Shown: positions 48,889-59,536 of the stretch, piece after piece
Position numbering within the stretch: position 1 is the first letter of the stretch
Layout of the letters: every line of letters starts with the position of its first letter
Source: Combretum micranthum
Lineage: Eukaryota; Streptophyta; Magnoliopsida; Myrtales; Combretaceae
DNA length: 64,000 bases
Direction of reading: 5' to 3'
Assembly (NCBI GenBank): GCA_024138025.1
Contig: JAMXBD010000014.1
Location: 806,001 to 870,000, forward strand
Notes under the pieces: model-generated
Seen by the model: only the letters and a program-made list of their open reading frames with translations
Told to the model about the DNA's origin: nothing
Database searches by the model: none
Position numbers and translations under genes: made by a program

Positions 48889-49693
48889 ATTTCAAAGGAT
48901 TCATGCGAAGCTTATACAATCGACATCGTTCAAAAACCTTCCGAAGATGGACCAAGTGGTCCGGTGCATGTTTTGATTTCACGACTATGTCGTCCACGTA
49001 ATCCTCCATGAAATCATGCATCATATCGTGAAAAATGGCTGTCATTGCCCTTTGATAAGTAGCACCAGCATTCTTGAGTCCAAAGGGCATGACAGTATAA
49101 TAGAAATTCCCAACAGGCGTTCGAAAGGCAGTACGCTCAGCGTCTCCAATCGCCATCTTGATTTGATTATACCCGCTGAAACCATCCATGAATGAAAATA
49201 ATTCATGTCCTGCCGTGACATCCACTAAGGTGTCTATATTTGGCAAAGGGAAATCATCTTTAGGACAAGCCTTGTTCAAATCACGAAAATCCACGCAAAC
49301 CCTTATTTGACCATTCTTTTTTCTAACAGGTACGACATTTGCGAGCCAAGTAGGGTGCTCGATTGGTTTGATAAAGCCTGCATGAAGCAACTTCTCAATT
49401 TCATGTTTGATTTGAACCTCAACCTCAGGACGGAAAACTCGTTGTCCTTGCTTAATAGGAGTAGTGCCCGGGGCGATATTTAGTCTGTGCACTACAAGAC
49501 TAGGATCTAAACCTGGCATCTCATCATATGCCCAAGCAAACACGTCCCTATATTCTCTCAACAAATCAATGAGAGGACTTTTAACATCTTGCAACAAACC
49601 TTTGCTGACAAAAATTGGCCGCGGCGACTCTCCTGGTCGCGCTAGATCCAATTCCTCAATTTCTTCATTCTGTGGCTTTATTTGATCTTGCAT
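48830..49693 (-). CDS. Tat element reverse transcriptase
   Basis: Reverse transcriptase of the Ty3/gypsy polyprotein, copying element RNA to DNA. In the 287-residue frame: KHEIEKLLHAGFIKP (finger), ANVVPVRKKNGQIRVCVDFR, DLNKACPKDDFPLPNID, FMDGFSGYNQI with catalytic D170, MPFGLKNAGATYQRAM, and the YVDD box at 232-235. All catalytic residues are present. The frame breaks after LGFVVHRKG, where the polyprotein continues in another frame (see the RNase H entry). The true N-terminus lies upstream in the fused polyprotein; the Met at 49693 is internal. Confidence 0.88.
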   Translation of the reverse strand: MQDQIKPQNEEIEELDLARPGESPRPIFVSKGLLQDVKSPLIDLLREYRDVFAWAYDEMPGLDPSLVVHRLNIAPGTTPIKQGQRVFRPEVEVQIKHEIEKLLHAGFIKPIEHPTWLANVVPVRKKNGQIRVCVDFRDLNKACPKDDFPLPNIDTLVDVTAGHELFSFMDGFSGYNQIKMAIGDAERTAFRTPVGNFYYTVMPFGLKNAGATYQRAMTAIFHDMMHDFMEDYVDDIVVKSKHAPDHLVHLRKVFERCRLYKLRMNPLKCVFGVASGKFLGFVVHRKG

Positions 49694-49771
49694 TTGTTGA
49701 GGGGCGGGTTGAATTTCTTGAATCGGTACAGGGTCTGAAGAAGAACAAACTTCCTTAGACCCTGGAAACCG

Positions 49772-50269
49772 TCATAAGAGATATACTCTTCGCCCATCCT
49801 CTCTAACATAACTTTCAACAGCGTCAGCTTGCTTGTTCTTCTTTTTACCTCCTCGACAACCACGCATTTTTCTCTTCTTTTGTTGACCCTCTTGAATTTC
49901 TTCCCAAGTGGGTAATGGTACACCTGAAGCTCTAGCAATAGCTGTCTCACCTTCATCCGAGTACTCATTGAAGAAGGTAGATTCAATGAAATTTGCCTCA
50001 TCGTGCTCGAAGGATTCTTTGTAGCAGGAATAAATACATCCTTCCCTTTCCAATGTCCTTTGATACATTGATGCATCGTTGATGGCACTAAATTGTGATC
50101 GTGCAGCCATTTCCTACCTATCAAGAGGTGGTAGGACACAGGCGCATCAATCACGTGAAAAGTAACACTACCACGGATAGGCCCAATCTTAAGATCAACA
50201 TTAACTCTTCCAATGGTCTTTGTTGTAGTATGACTAAAGCCATTAACTGAAATGGGTTGCTCACCAAAC
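49772..50269 (-). pseudogene. protease C-terminal half and linker to RT, frameshifted
   Basis: After the break near 50270 the protease reading frame continues (SFGEQPISVNGF..., VIDAPVSYHLLIGRKWLHDHN at about 50154-50092). It then changes frame again near 50000 into a linker segment (NFIESTFFNEY, GVPLPTWEEIQEG, 49985-49900) followed by a Lys/Arg-rich tail. Both halves look like real Tat polyprotein, so the two frame changes are damage or read errors, not alternative genes. Confidence 0.6.
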
Positions 50270-52391
50270 GACGATAGTCAATACCGGCAGCTTCAAATGT
50301 AGTCTTAGGCATGATGTTGAGAGAAGAACCAGCGTCAATGAATGTCCTCTTAACTGGATAGCCATTAAGTGTGCCCTCCACATATAATGGTCGATTGTGA
50401 TTTGGACCGTCTACACACATATCTGCATCAGTGAACAAGATTGCATTTTCATGCGCTCGAGCCATTCTTTTGACTGGCTGCGCTGCACTACACTCGGCAT
50501 ATTGTCCCTCGGAAATTTGCGCGAGCATAGTTGCTGCTGCAAGCCTTGCCTTCTCATCAAAGCCAAGTAGATCAAAGAAATTTCTAAAATTTGAAGTCTT
50601 CAAAAGCGCCGCAGCAATGGGTGCACAATCATTTTCCTCAATTACATGTTGTTTTCCTTTTGTGTTACTTGCCTCAGTAAGTGGTGTATCACTGGCCTCG
50701 ACCATGGCAGGATCATGAATAACGACGTTGACAGCACCACGCTGATTGTTATGGGTTGGAAGTGGATTGTTCCTAACATCATTATTTTCAATAACAAGCT
50801 CTCCACTCTGCACTCTTTCGTTGAAAATTCTCTTCAAAGTAAAACAATCCCTAGTAGGATGGCCTACAATCCTGTGGAACCTACAAAACTTGGGATCATT
50901 CCTCTCCTCTTGAGTTGGTAAACGCTCTACCCTCGGGAGCTTAAGATTTCCATCTCTCAACCATTGATCGAGCATAGCATGCACTTTTCCCATCGAACAA
51001 GGATATGTTGGCACTTCCTTTGTTCTCTCACGTCCAGACTTTTCAACTCTTCGTTTCTTCTCATCTTTGGGATCCTCACTTTGAGTTGCATTCACAGACG
51101 GTCCTCTTTTGTTAAAATTCACGCTTCCTCCTCTCTGTCGCATGACAGAATTATTAGTCCTTCGCGCATTCTCAACCAAAGTGGAGAATGAGGCTAAAGA
51201 GAGATTTTCCAGGTGTACCGCATATTCGGTGAACATGCCTTGGATGCAAATTTTCACCAGCTCTCTTTCGTCACATATGTCTTGGATGTCTAGTGAACGT
51301 TCCCTGAAACGCTCAATATAATCCATCAAGTCTTCCTTGGGCTTCTGGCGAATCCGTCCCATATCAGTCAAGGTCACTCGTTCCTGTGTGGAGAAGAACT
51401 TCTCTAGGAACATCTTGCACATAGTTGCCCATGAATCTACTGATCCAGGAGGAAGGTTAACGTACCATGTGTACGCTTTCTCTGTAAGGGACTTAGAAAA
51501 TTCTTTCAACTTGAGATCATCATCAAATCCGTAAACCTCTAGCGTTTCAATGAACTTCAACAAATGTTCCTTGGCACTTCCTTTCTTACCATTAAATAGC
51601 ATGAATTTGGGACTCACATAGTCTTGAGGGTATGGCTTAGCAGCAATACGTTGATTGTATGGGAGTTTGAGATCCAATACTCCCACATCAGACTTAGCTT
51701 GTATTTCCCTCAAGTACATGTCTAGATCTTCCTTTGTGACGAAAGTAACTTTAGGAGTTGAAGTAGTAACTTCAACTGGTGTAGCAGGAGTGACAGTCTG
51801 GAGTGGAGTTGTATTTGGTTGAGCAGCAGGTCCACCAATGACAATCTGTGGTGTAGTCTGTGAGGATGAAGATCCTCCGGGTTGAACATGTACTGTAGGC
51901 TGGGAAGTTGAGGGTCCTCCTAGCTGAATTCCAGTGTTCACTACCTGAGGTACAGGCAATTGTGTAACTATAGGCTCCAACGGAGGGGCTTGCTCCCTAC
52001 TTCCAATAGTGTCATGTTCAGGAGTAGGAAGAGGATCAACAGGTCGAGCAACTTGAGGTGCCTGAGAAGCGCGTTGTTGCGCAACAACAACAGGGTTCGA
52101 CGAAGTCGCACCTTGTTGCGTAGCAGCAATAGCAGCTATTCCAGGCAGGTACTGAGCAAATATTGTCATGAATTGTTGGAATTGTTTTGCAGACTCTTGC
52201 ATTGATTGATTGACTTGTTTGGTATTTTCTTGCACAGCACGCAAGATCGTAGCATTGTCTATTTGAGCACCAGCAGGTTGGTTCACATCCTCAAGTGCTG
52301 GCATGTCATGTTCAGTAGCCTCGGGATCAACATTAAGTTCTTGAGTTGTACCCTCAGTGGGATCGGTAGGTCTCTTCCTTGGAGGTGCCAT
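50151..52391 (-). CDS. Tat element Gag and aspartic protease N-half
   Basis: Starts at the ATG at 52391, just inside the PBS (the open frame itself extends into the LTR). Residues 1-215 are low-complexity, Gln/Pro/Thr-rich. Gag (retrotrans_gag fold) lies at about 275-415 with WYVNLPPGSVDSW and F-EKFF. A zinc-finger-like C503-x2-H506-x4-H511-x4-C516 follows, and the protease active site is FIDAGSS with D686. Past residue about 708 the frame is wrong: the protease continues in another frame from about 50270, so the last roughly 38 residues of this ORF are spurious. Gag forms the element particle and the protease processes it. Confidence 0.85.
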   Translation of the reverse strand: MAPPRKRPTDPTEGTTQELNVDPEATEHDMPALEDVNQPAGAQIDNATILRAVQENTKQVNQSMQESAKQFQQFMTIFAQYLPGIAAIAATQQGATSSNPVVVAQQRASQAPQVARPVDPLPTPEHDTIGSREQAPPLEPIVTQLPVPQVVNTGIQLGGPSTSQPTVHVQPGGSSSSQTTPQIVIGGPAAQPNTTPLQTVTPATPVEVTTSTPKVTFVTKEDLDMYLREIQAKSDVGVLDLKLPYNQRIAAKPYPQDYVSPKFMLFNGKKGSAKEHLLKFIETLEVYGFDDDLKLKEFSKSLTEKAYTWYVNLPPGSVDSWATMCKMFLEKFFSTQERVTLTDMGRIRQKPKEDLMDYIERFRERSLDIQDICDERELVKICIQGMFTEYAVHLENLSLASFSTLVENARRTNNSVMRQRGGSVNFNKRGPSVNATQSEDPKDEKKRRVEKSGRERTKEVPTYPCSMGKVHAMLDQWLRDGNLKLPRVERLPTQEERNDPKFCRFHRIVGHPTRDCFTLKRIFNERVQSGELVIENNDVRNNPLPTHNNQRGAVNVVIHDPAMVEASDTPLTEASNTKGKQHVIEENDCAPIAAALLKTSNFRNFFDLLGFDEKARLAAATMLAQISEGQYAECSAAQPVKRMARAHENAILFTDADMCVDGPNHNRPLYVEGTLNGYPVKRTFIDAGSSLNIMPKTTFEAAGIDYRRLVSNPFQLMALVILQQRPLEELMLILRLGLSVVVLLFT

Positions 52392-52412
52392 CACACAAGT
52401 GTTGATTTCCCT

Positions 52413-52431
52413 GTCCCCAGTGGAGTCGCCA
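52413..52431 (-). other. primer-binding site
   Basis: Minus strand TGGCGACTCCACTGGGGAC begins four bases inside the 5' LTR. It ends with the complement of CCA and fits the 3' end of a tRNA with acceptor stem GACTCCA, probably tRNA-Arg as reported for Ogre-type elements. The tRNA assignment is from memory. Confidence 0.75.
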
Positions 52432-52435
52432 AAAA

Positions 52436-53085
52436 TGTGTGGGTATGAATCCGGATGCAACGATCACGTGCGTGTCGCGTGACTATCGCGCTACGCGTGA
52501 CCTAGGGAAACAACACGTGATAGGATGATCAAGAGAGAATCGTGTAGGGAGGAGGAGTAGGCAATCTCAATAGGCTCTAACACACGTGTGACAGGTAAGG
52601 GAGCTAAATAGCATCAACCTCACTGAGTACTATGGATTCGTGTATGTTCTTGAGTAAATTAAGTGTTTGATTCACCAAGACGGAAATCCGGCAGCACGAC
52701 GGCGTTTGTCCAAGATTTCACCTTGTCCAAATGAGGTAAGGACTAAGGTATTTATAGAGAATCCAGCTGTCGATGTCGTCCGTCGGATGCGACAGACGAC
52801 CAACGGCTAGGATGAGTCCCTCTCATTATGGATATGGGTGGGCTCCCTTATGGACCCAGGCCCATTGAGGCCTTCATAGTAATGTGTGTGAGCCAATTTG
52901 AGAAAGGTTGGAATTGGGCAGGCCAATTCCAACGGGCCCTACTCCAAGCCTTCCATGCCAAAACTCCCATGATCATCCCAATTGGATTGGGCCTAACTCT
53001 TTAAGCCCTGTCACATTAGCCCAAAAAGTTAAATCCAAATAATAATTAGGCTCAAGGCCTTTGTAATCAGATTTGTACATCTACA
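52436..53085 (-). repeat. 5' LTR of the Tat element
   Basis: 650 bp, TG...CA. Versus the 3' LTR I count three substitutions and three short indels (2, 1 and 1 bases). The part upstream of the TATA box on the minus strand (52840-53000) has several TGGGCC/GGCCCA (site II-type) motifs. Confidence 0.95.
52747..52757 (-). promoter_or_regulatory. TATA box of 5' LTR
   Basis: Minus-strand CTATAAATACC in a good core-promoter setting. It is expected to start the genomic RNA about 30 bases further left (around 52715). Confidence 0.6.
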
Positions 53086-53090
53086 AGCAT
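53086..53090. repeat. target-site duplication, right copy (AGCAT)
   Basis: AGCAT directly after the right LTR, identical to 38292-38296. Confidence 0.9.
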
Positions 53091-54682
53091 TAATAGAGGC
53101 ACACTTTTATCCGTCTAATTTTATATATTTTAAATTTTAAATTTACACTTAATACTTTTTATATGCACATTGTTATAGTAATGGTACAACATATGATTAA
53201 AAATCGTCCAATATGTTACCTAGCATCTGTTTTTGTTTTAATTTGTTCATATAGTAACAACGAAATACATTCAAAACTAAAACATAGATAAATAGATAGT
53301 AAAATACAAAAAAAAAAAGAAGAGGTTTAAACATCAAACTACCTGCAAAGCTTCCCTAATAAGATAATTGATTCAATGAAAATACTTTTACCGTAATATT
53401 GAAAATAACTCCCTTAATTTTGATATAGGTGTTAATATGCCCCATAATCTTCCAATTTCAAATAACACCTTAAATTTTGATAAATTGACAACATAAAAAA
53501 CACTAAGATCAAAGTTTAAGCGGGTGTTTAACTGCAGTCTGATAAGTTGAAAGGCACTTTCACACTAAGATTAAAATTTGAGAGGTCATTTTCCACTTTT
53601 AAGAGTTATTTAATAATTTATGAAATTTTAAAGGAGGTAGGGATGGTTTACAACATTTGAAAGTGGGGCAATATATTTGCACTAATATCAAAGTTTAAAG
53701 TGGATCTTTACAGTTTTCGTACTATTAAATTCAAATTTTTGTAAAATGAATAATTATATTTTAAATTGGATGATTCCTATAACAAACAAATCAAATTAAA
53801 TTGAAATCCAATAAATAAAATAATCATTAATCAACATCATCAACAAAATATATATTAGAATTAGAGCCTTTAGAGATTCATATTTCCTACTAAGTCAAAA
53901 TTTTCGCGGACCTAATTTAACTTTACAAGGTGCTAAGGTTTTCCTAAAATCTATTTCAAATAGACAGGGAAATATCCTATCATGTTAATATCGGGTTTTA
54001 GTAAAAAACGGGTACCATATAGACATCTTTCTTGATCGGGTCCGAACCGCGACCCAACTTGAATTGGCCACGGCAGGGTGGGTTTAACCCGCCAAGTGGA
54101 CCCACTGTGGTCTGCGGTCAAAGACGAGTCCACTAGCGGGATTCATGAACTCAATGGGTCCGAACAAGGTCCTTATTAAAAAATTAATATAACATTAAAA
54201 AGGTATGGGTTCTAATAATTCAAACCCGAACCCAGCAGGTCGAGTCTACTAGTTGGACCTAAACTGCCCTGAGGAGTCGGGAAAATTCTATTATCCCTTT
54301 TCTTTTTTTCCTATTGCATCTGTTATTTTAAGAATAAGATTCAAATCCACTCATAATCACTACACTTAAATATTTAATATATTAATTACTATTCTCTCAT
54401 TACATGATTGTAGAGGCTTCCATTGTAGTGTTGTAGTTGTACATAATGTGTCAAGACAATTCTTATATATGAATATTATCAATAAAGACAACTATTTATT
54501 GTATATGTATAATTTTACTTTTGTGTGTGTGTATATATATATATATATTAAAATAAAGTTCCATAAATGATTATAGAATTTCTAGAATAATTATGAGGTA
54601 TATCATCAGTAAGAATTTCATGCTATCATATTATCTAAAATTGTCCTTGGTTATAAAACTATCTAGAAAGGACATAGATATC
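53091..54682. other. no gene; duplicated flank and hAT-like fragment
   Basis: 53793-53860 matches 34967-35030 upstream of inhibitor copy 1. 53980-54290 is GC-richer than its surroundings, with ACGGGTACC, CGGGTCCGAACC and GGGTTTAACCCGCC words typical of hAT subterminal sequence, but no ends can be set. Confidence 0.4.
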
Positions 54683-55451
54683 TAGACCAATATGTTCCAA
54701 AATCGTGGAACCGCAACACTTTATTATTTAAAATTAAAATAATAAAAAATACATTTAATTTTAAATATAAAAAATTATAAACTCAAAATAATAATTGTAT
54801 ATAGCAATAAACTCTTTAACACATTGTTTAAAAATATTGGTTTAGGACATGTATCTAATTACATATGAACACATCCAATTTTAATTGTTGTGTTAGTAAT
54901 ATAAGAATATAAAATACTCTAGAGGCCAAAAAAAAAAAAGAAAAAAGAAAATTATGAGACAATGGTAGTCCCACATTTATTGTTAATAAAAGAGATTTTA
55001 CTTTTAGTAGAATTTATATAAACCAAATCAAACATCCTTTAACGCCTATATTTATCTATATGTGTGTGTATGTTGTTAATAACAACATATTAAAAGTTGT
55101 AGATAGGTTGCCACAAAAAAAAAAAAAAAAAAAATTGTAGATAGAATGTAAACTTTTACTACTCACATAAAATAGCTTAAACATTTAAAATTATATACTT
55201 AATATTACTTTTTGTCTTTCCTTGAATTTATTTCTTTTTTCAACAGCGAAGTCAGTTGGAACCACTAGTTTTATCCAATTATGTGTTGAGGAACCGCTTA
55301 AGAACTGATTCTACCCAATTCTAGGTTGAGGAAAATTGACAGTTCTTTAACTGGTTTTGAAAGCACCCAATTGGTTTGATTTGGGTTTTAAAATTGCCGA
55401 TGGCTCTTTTGGTTCAGTTCCTGATTCAAAATCAAATGGTGACCGTGTCTA
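54683..55451. mobile_element. possible decayed hAT-like element
   Basis: Left TAGACCAATATGTTCC and right (reverse complement) TAGACACGGTCACCATTT could be decayed terminal repeats of the 29867-30731 type. Subterminal GGAACCGC and CAGTTCCTGATTC words fit. No 8-base duplication is recognisable. Inhibitor copy 1 lacks about 0.9 kb in the matching interval, supporting an insertion. Confidence 0.3.
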
Positions 55452-56161
55452 GTATAATATACAAAAGAATACCAAAGTCTGTAAATATATTGTATTTTGT
55501 AATTTTTTATATTATAATTTGTTTTTTAAGCACATAATTTTGAGTAATAATTCGTAAAAGAAAAGAATCAAATAACTTAAAAAAAAAACAGAACACAAAT
55601 ATTCCCCGTGTTAAGCAAAGATGAAATCGATAAAAAGCTATTAAAATGGGAAAGAAATCAAAGTAAAAAATTGTATTTGAGTACTTAAAATAAAAGTGAA
55701 AAAAAAAGATAGAAATGGAGAGAAACTATTACAAACATTCTTACTTTAAAGTCAATTTGATTCTCTCTGCTCCTAGAGAAACTAGTGGAAATTAATGGAA
55801 AGCTTGCATAATCATGAAAATATCTCTCAAACCAAAATAAAAGATACAAAGCAAAGAGAATTTTGAACTATCTACAGTATATAAATCAAACTTCTCATAT
55901 GATTTCTCTTTGATTCCATCCTTTTTTTTTTTTTTTTTTTTGCCACTCTTTGATTCCATCTTAATAACCCAAATGAAAACGAAAATTATTTAATCTCTTA
56001 TAAAGTGGTATTCATAAAGTGGCAAGAGCTACCAAAATACCATCCACAATAAACCATGGATGCACTTCTAGGTAAATGCAAGGTCTAACTCTACATGCAA
56101 GGAAATACCCCTTTCAATGGAAAACTCATTCGTATCTTCAAAAACCTTGAACATCCCCACA
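55452..56161. other. 5' flank of inhibitor gene 2
   Basis: Contains the second anchor shared with copy 1 (55535-55580) and a 22-base T run near 55921. No gene. Confidence 0.4.
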
Positions 56162-56692
56162 ATGGCAATAACTTCTCTTACTTCTTCTTCCTCAGTTTTC
56201 TCTTTCTTTCTGGTCATGCTTGTGCTCATCATCATTCCAACAATGCCAAAGCCGATTTCCAAGACCAATAATATCTTAAGTGATGCATGCTCGAAATCCC
56301 TAGACATTCCATATTGCATGCAAGTCAAGAAAACAATTCCTGGCTCTTCACAAATCGGAGACTTCAAAAGTCTTACACAAATCTCAATCACTTACACACT
56401 TAGTAAATGCAAAGACAACTTGAAGTATGCAATGTCTCTTGTGAAACAATCAAGTTTTCCAATGTTAAAGAATAGGTACACGACTTGTGATTCTACTTAT
56501 AGCAACGCTCTTTCCGAGGTAGAAGAAGCCCAAAATAATTTCAAGCTTGGTGACTATGGTGGTGTGAATATTCAGGCGAGTAATGCAATGGATCGTGTTG
56601 ATAATTGTCAAAAGAAGCTTCTTAAAGATCCACCTGCTGATCCATCACAGCTTCTCATGAGAAAAAGGAGTCTATCATGCCATGTGAAATAA
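56162..56692 (+). CDS. pectinesterase/invertase inhibitor-family protein, copy 2, frameshifted C-terminus
   Basis: Paralogue of 36440-37009 in the same orientation; 176 residues with signal peptide (1-30), family cysteines C43, C52, C109 and C149, and an extra C83. The GDYGGVNIQASNAM block is identical to copy 1. After DPSQL the reading frame differs: two extra bases near 56653-56655 (CTTCTCATGAG versus CTTCATGAG in copy 1) replace the last helix, so the protein ends at 56692. The ancestral frame would run on to a TAG at 56725-56727 with residues resembling the copy-1 C-terminus. The damage affects the last helix of the bundle, so function is doubtful. Start by analogy to copy 1. Confidence 0.75.
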   Translation: MAITSLTSSSSVFSFFLVMLVLIIIPTMPKPISKTNNILSDACSKSLDIPYCMQVKKTIPGSSQIGDFKSLTQISITYTLSKCKDNLKYAMSLVKQSSFPMLKNRYTTCDSTYSNALSEVEEAQNNFKLGDYGGVNIQASNAMDRVDNCQKKLLKDPPADPSQLLMRKRSLSCHVK

Positions 56693-56843
56693 TCGAAATG
56701 GCTGCCAATAAAATCACTGGCACTTAGAGTAGTAAAGTCTATGTATGTTAAGAGTCGTGGAAGCTGAATTTCATCTACCTAATAAAGCCTTTGTTCTTTT
56801 CATTATTTTTATTCTTAATGTTAGTAATATTTACAAAAATAAA
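56693..56843. other. 3' flank of inhibitor gene 2
   Basis: Holds the shifted ancestral C-terminal codons and a 3' UTR-like stretch matching copy 1 (GTGGAAGC, TTTCATCTACCTAATAAAG), including an AATAAA signal at about 56781. Confidence 0.6.
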
Positions 56844-57439
56844 GGGTAAATGTAACATTTGATACCAGGTTAATATCAACTAAACTTTGTTAATTTGTAT
56901 AATTAATTATCTATGTTTAAATGTATTGGTTTATTACCTATGAAATTTTTGAAGTCATTTATAGTACCTAGTTAATTGTAAAAATGGATAAAATTTAGGT
57001 AGGTAATTACAAATTTTAGTGAATCTTAGGTAGTTAGATGCAAAAAGGGCAAAATTTTAGGTATTAAATTGATACTTTTAAATTTTCAGTAGCTAATTAC
57101 AAAAATTAACAAAATCTGGGTATTAACTATGACAATTATCCTTTGTTACCTCAACTTTACTTATCTGTGCAATTAATTGCCTAAAGTTTAATAAAGTCAT
57201 TTTATTACCAGTAAATTTTTAAATTTCATTTATAATACATCAATGCAAAAATTAGTAAAGTTGAGGTTGTTAATTATAAAATTTGATAAAATTTAAGCTA
57301 TTAATCGCAATAACGGGCAAAGTTTAGGGTTGTTTCTTTTTGGCCAAAAAAATTTAGAATTTGATTTGAGGCTTTTAAATTTTAGGTAGATAATTGTAAA
57401 AATAAGAAAAAATTAGACACCAAATGTGACCACTATCCC
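56844..57439. mobile_element. non-autonomous MULE-like element in the copy-2 3' flank
   Basis: Left GGGTAAATGTAACATTTGATACC and right (reverse complement) GGGATAGTGGTCACATTTGGTGTC are inverted repeats of the 32023-32702 family. Interior repeats TTAATTGTAAAAAT and GGTAGTTAATTAC-like words. The copy-1 flank has no such segment between AATGTTAGTATTATTTATT and TTGTGTAAAAC. No clear 9-base duplication. Confidence 0.55.
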
Positions 57440-59536
57440 TTGTGTAAATACTAGCTAGCTTTGTTGGGGAAAAAAAACGTTGATTAGTATTATACATTTT
57501 GTTGATCATGAGTAACTTCAATTTAATACCTTTGTTCATATCATTGAATTTACTTTACCAATAAAAACACAAAAACCCCGAGGGAAAAAAACTATTCATT
57601 GAAAACCTCTAATACAAATATGTAAAATCGCAATTAAATTTTTCACTCCATAAAACACGTATTAGTTTTGGTACAATAATGTGTGCATGAGAAACTGATT
57701 CATGTGAGATTGAATAGGAGAATTCATATATGTCGATTAGCTCACAATTTCCTATATTATTTTCATTTAGTTATTTAGTCTAATTAGTTCTCATCTTTTT
57801 TCCTTTTTTAATTTAATATTTGTTATTTTTCTTTCATAGTTGCCAGGGATTTTATTTCAAATATAGTTACTTTTTTCTTTTTTATATATGTATCTTATAG
57901 ATATAGTCTCCCATGTATTTATTTGCTTTTACATTAAGAGTTGCTAAAGTATCTTGTAGTACAATAAATAAGCATATTATGTATTCATCTATGGAGTGGA
58001 ATGGATAAAATAATTTCATTATTAGACCATTATGGTTATATGAATTTTATAAGATGAAATTCTTTTAACTCGTGAATATTTGGTGAATTATCACTTTATT
58101 CAAATTGTTGTTTTATCAACTTATGTAGGCTATGGTAAACCAATTGATTGAATTATAATTCTTTCAACATTTATCAGTGATTTGCAATTCATGGACTCGA
58201 TCAATCGTGATTCGATTCACAAATCAATTTTTTAGCATTCATTTACCCTATCTAATATTAATTGCGTACATAACCTTATTTAAATTTATTTCATAACACC
58301 TCAAAAAAAAAAAAAAATTAAAGAGAGATGAACTTAAAGAGAATGTGCTCAAGCATATATAGTGGTTCCTTTTTGCACATCAATCTACTCTTTCAACTCT
58401 ATGCTAGGTGTGAGAAATAGAAAGGCAAAAAGTATATAAACAACTTATCAATTGATTATGTTGTGGATGTAAGCCACTTCTTTAAAAGCGAATTCTAACA
58501 TGGTCGAGATGCAAATCAACAAATGTTGTCCACTCCTTAAGGTTAACATAGTCAATTTCTAACATGTGTACTCATGGCAAAAGATCAAACTAGGCCGAAT
58601 GGGTAGTATGCGCTTGCCTGGTCTCATTTCCAAAATACCTATTAAATATACTTAAGCCCATAGTAAGTCATACTCCAATAAAAAAAATAAGATTAGTTTG
58701 ACAAAGATCCCATGCAAGATAGAATTCATAAGAGATGGAAGTGAATAAACTCATCAAGTTATTTTCTCACAATCCACCACAAATGGCTTGGTAAAGAAAG
58801 GAAAGAAAAAGAATAAAATTATGGGTAAAGGAAGAGACATATATCTAAGAATTAATATCTTTCGATTGAATTAATGCATAGTGAAGTGAGGCAACAACTT
58901 AGTTAATGAAGTGAATTACTCTTGAACTTCAAGAACTTGGATTGAGACCCCTATAACACTTATTATTCTCTTAAGTCTTCTTGATCCACAATATTTTAAT
59001 TTAAGTGCTTTTAATGATCATTTGTACACATTGAGTTCTCATGAGTGCTCAGAAAGACAATCCAAGTCTTTTATAGAAGGTGGCCCACCTTCACACTCAA
59101 GCAGATGATTTTATCAAGTCTATACTTTAGACTACCAAATATAGAGGCCATGAAACTATTAAAAGCCATTTAGACTTAACCTTGATAAAACAACATTCTT
59201 CAAGTTCACATGAGATGAACCACCACAAAGGGCTATGGATCCGTTATAATCAAATAGTGAATCCATGAAGTCCGTCTCACTAGGATTCTTAATTATGTAA
59301 TTTCTGCTATTGGAAAATTATAGAAAAGCTCTTCGAATCTTTGTAGCAAGGTAAAAACATTTTAGTTAATTCCTTGACAAAATTAGAAGATTATCTTCTA
59401 AAAGTAGAAGATTTACTAAGCTCAAATTATGTAACTTGTTGTATCCTGCATCTAATACGTGTCTAGATTCATTGAAAGTCTTCAAAACAATTTTGGAACT
59501 ATTCTTTGAATTATTCTTGCCTAGCTAAAACTAAAT
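57440..59536. other. no gene recognised
   Basis: The start (TTGTGTAAATACTAGCTAG, 57440-57520) continues the copy-1 match. The rest is AT-rich intergenic sequence. A TTTAGTCTAATTAGTT stretch near 57773 resembles 61868-61885 and could be a relic LTR. Confidence 0.35.

Larger units (their letters stand above)
38297..53085 (-). mobile_element. Ty3/gypsy Tat-lineage LTR retrotransposon with antisense PMD gene
   Basis: Full-length element of 14,789 bp read on the minus strand: 5' LTR (right), PBS, gag, protease, RT, degenerate RNase H, second RNase H, integrase, a 7.1-kb 3' region, polypurine tract, 3' LTR (left). Perfect 5-base duplication. The second RNase H after the first one marks the Tat lineage (relatives of Ogre and Retand). 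The 3' region carries, on the opposite strand, a plant-mobile-domain gene plus tandem repeats. LTRs differ by three substitutions and three 1-2-base indels, so insertion is recent, yet gag-pol contains at least four frameshifts. It lies between the two tandem inhibitor genes. Confidence 0.92.
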
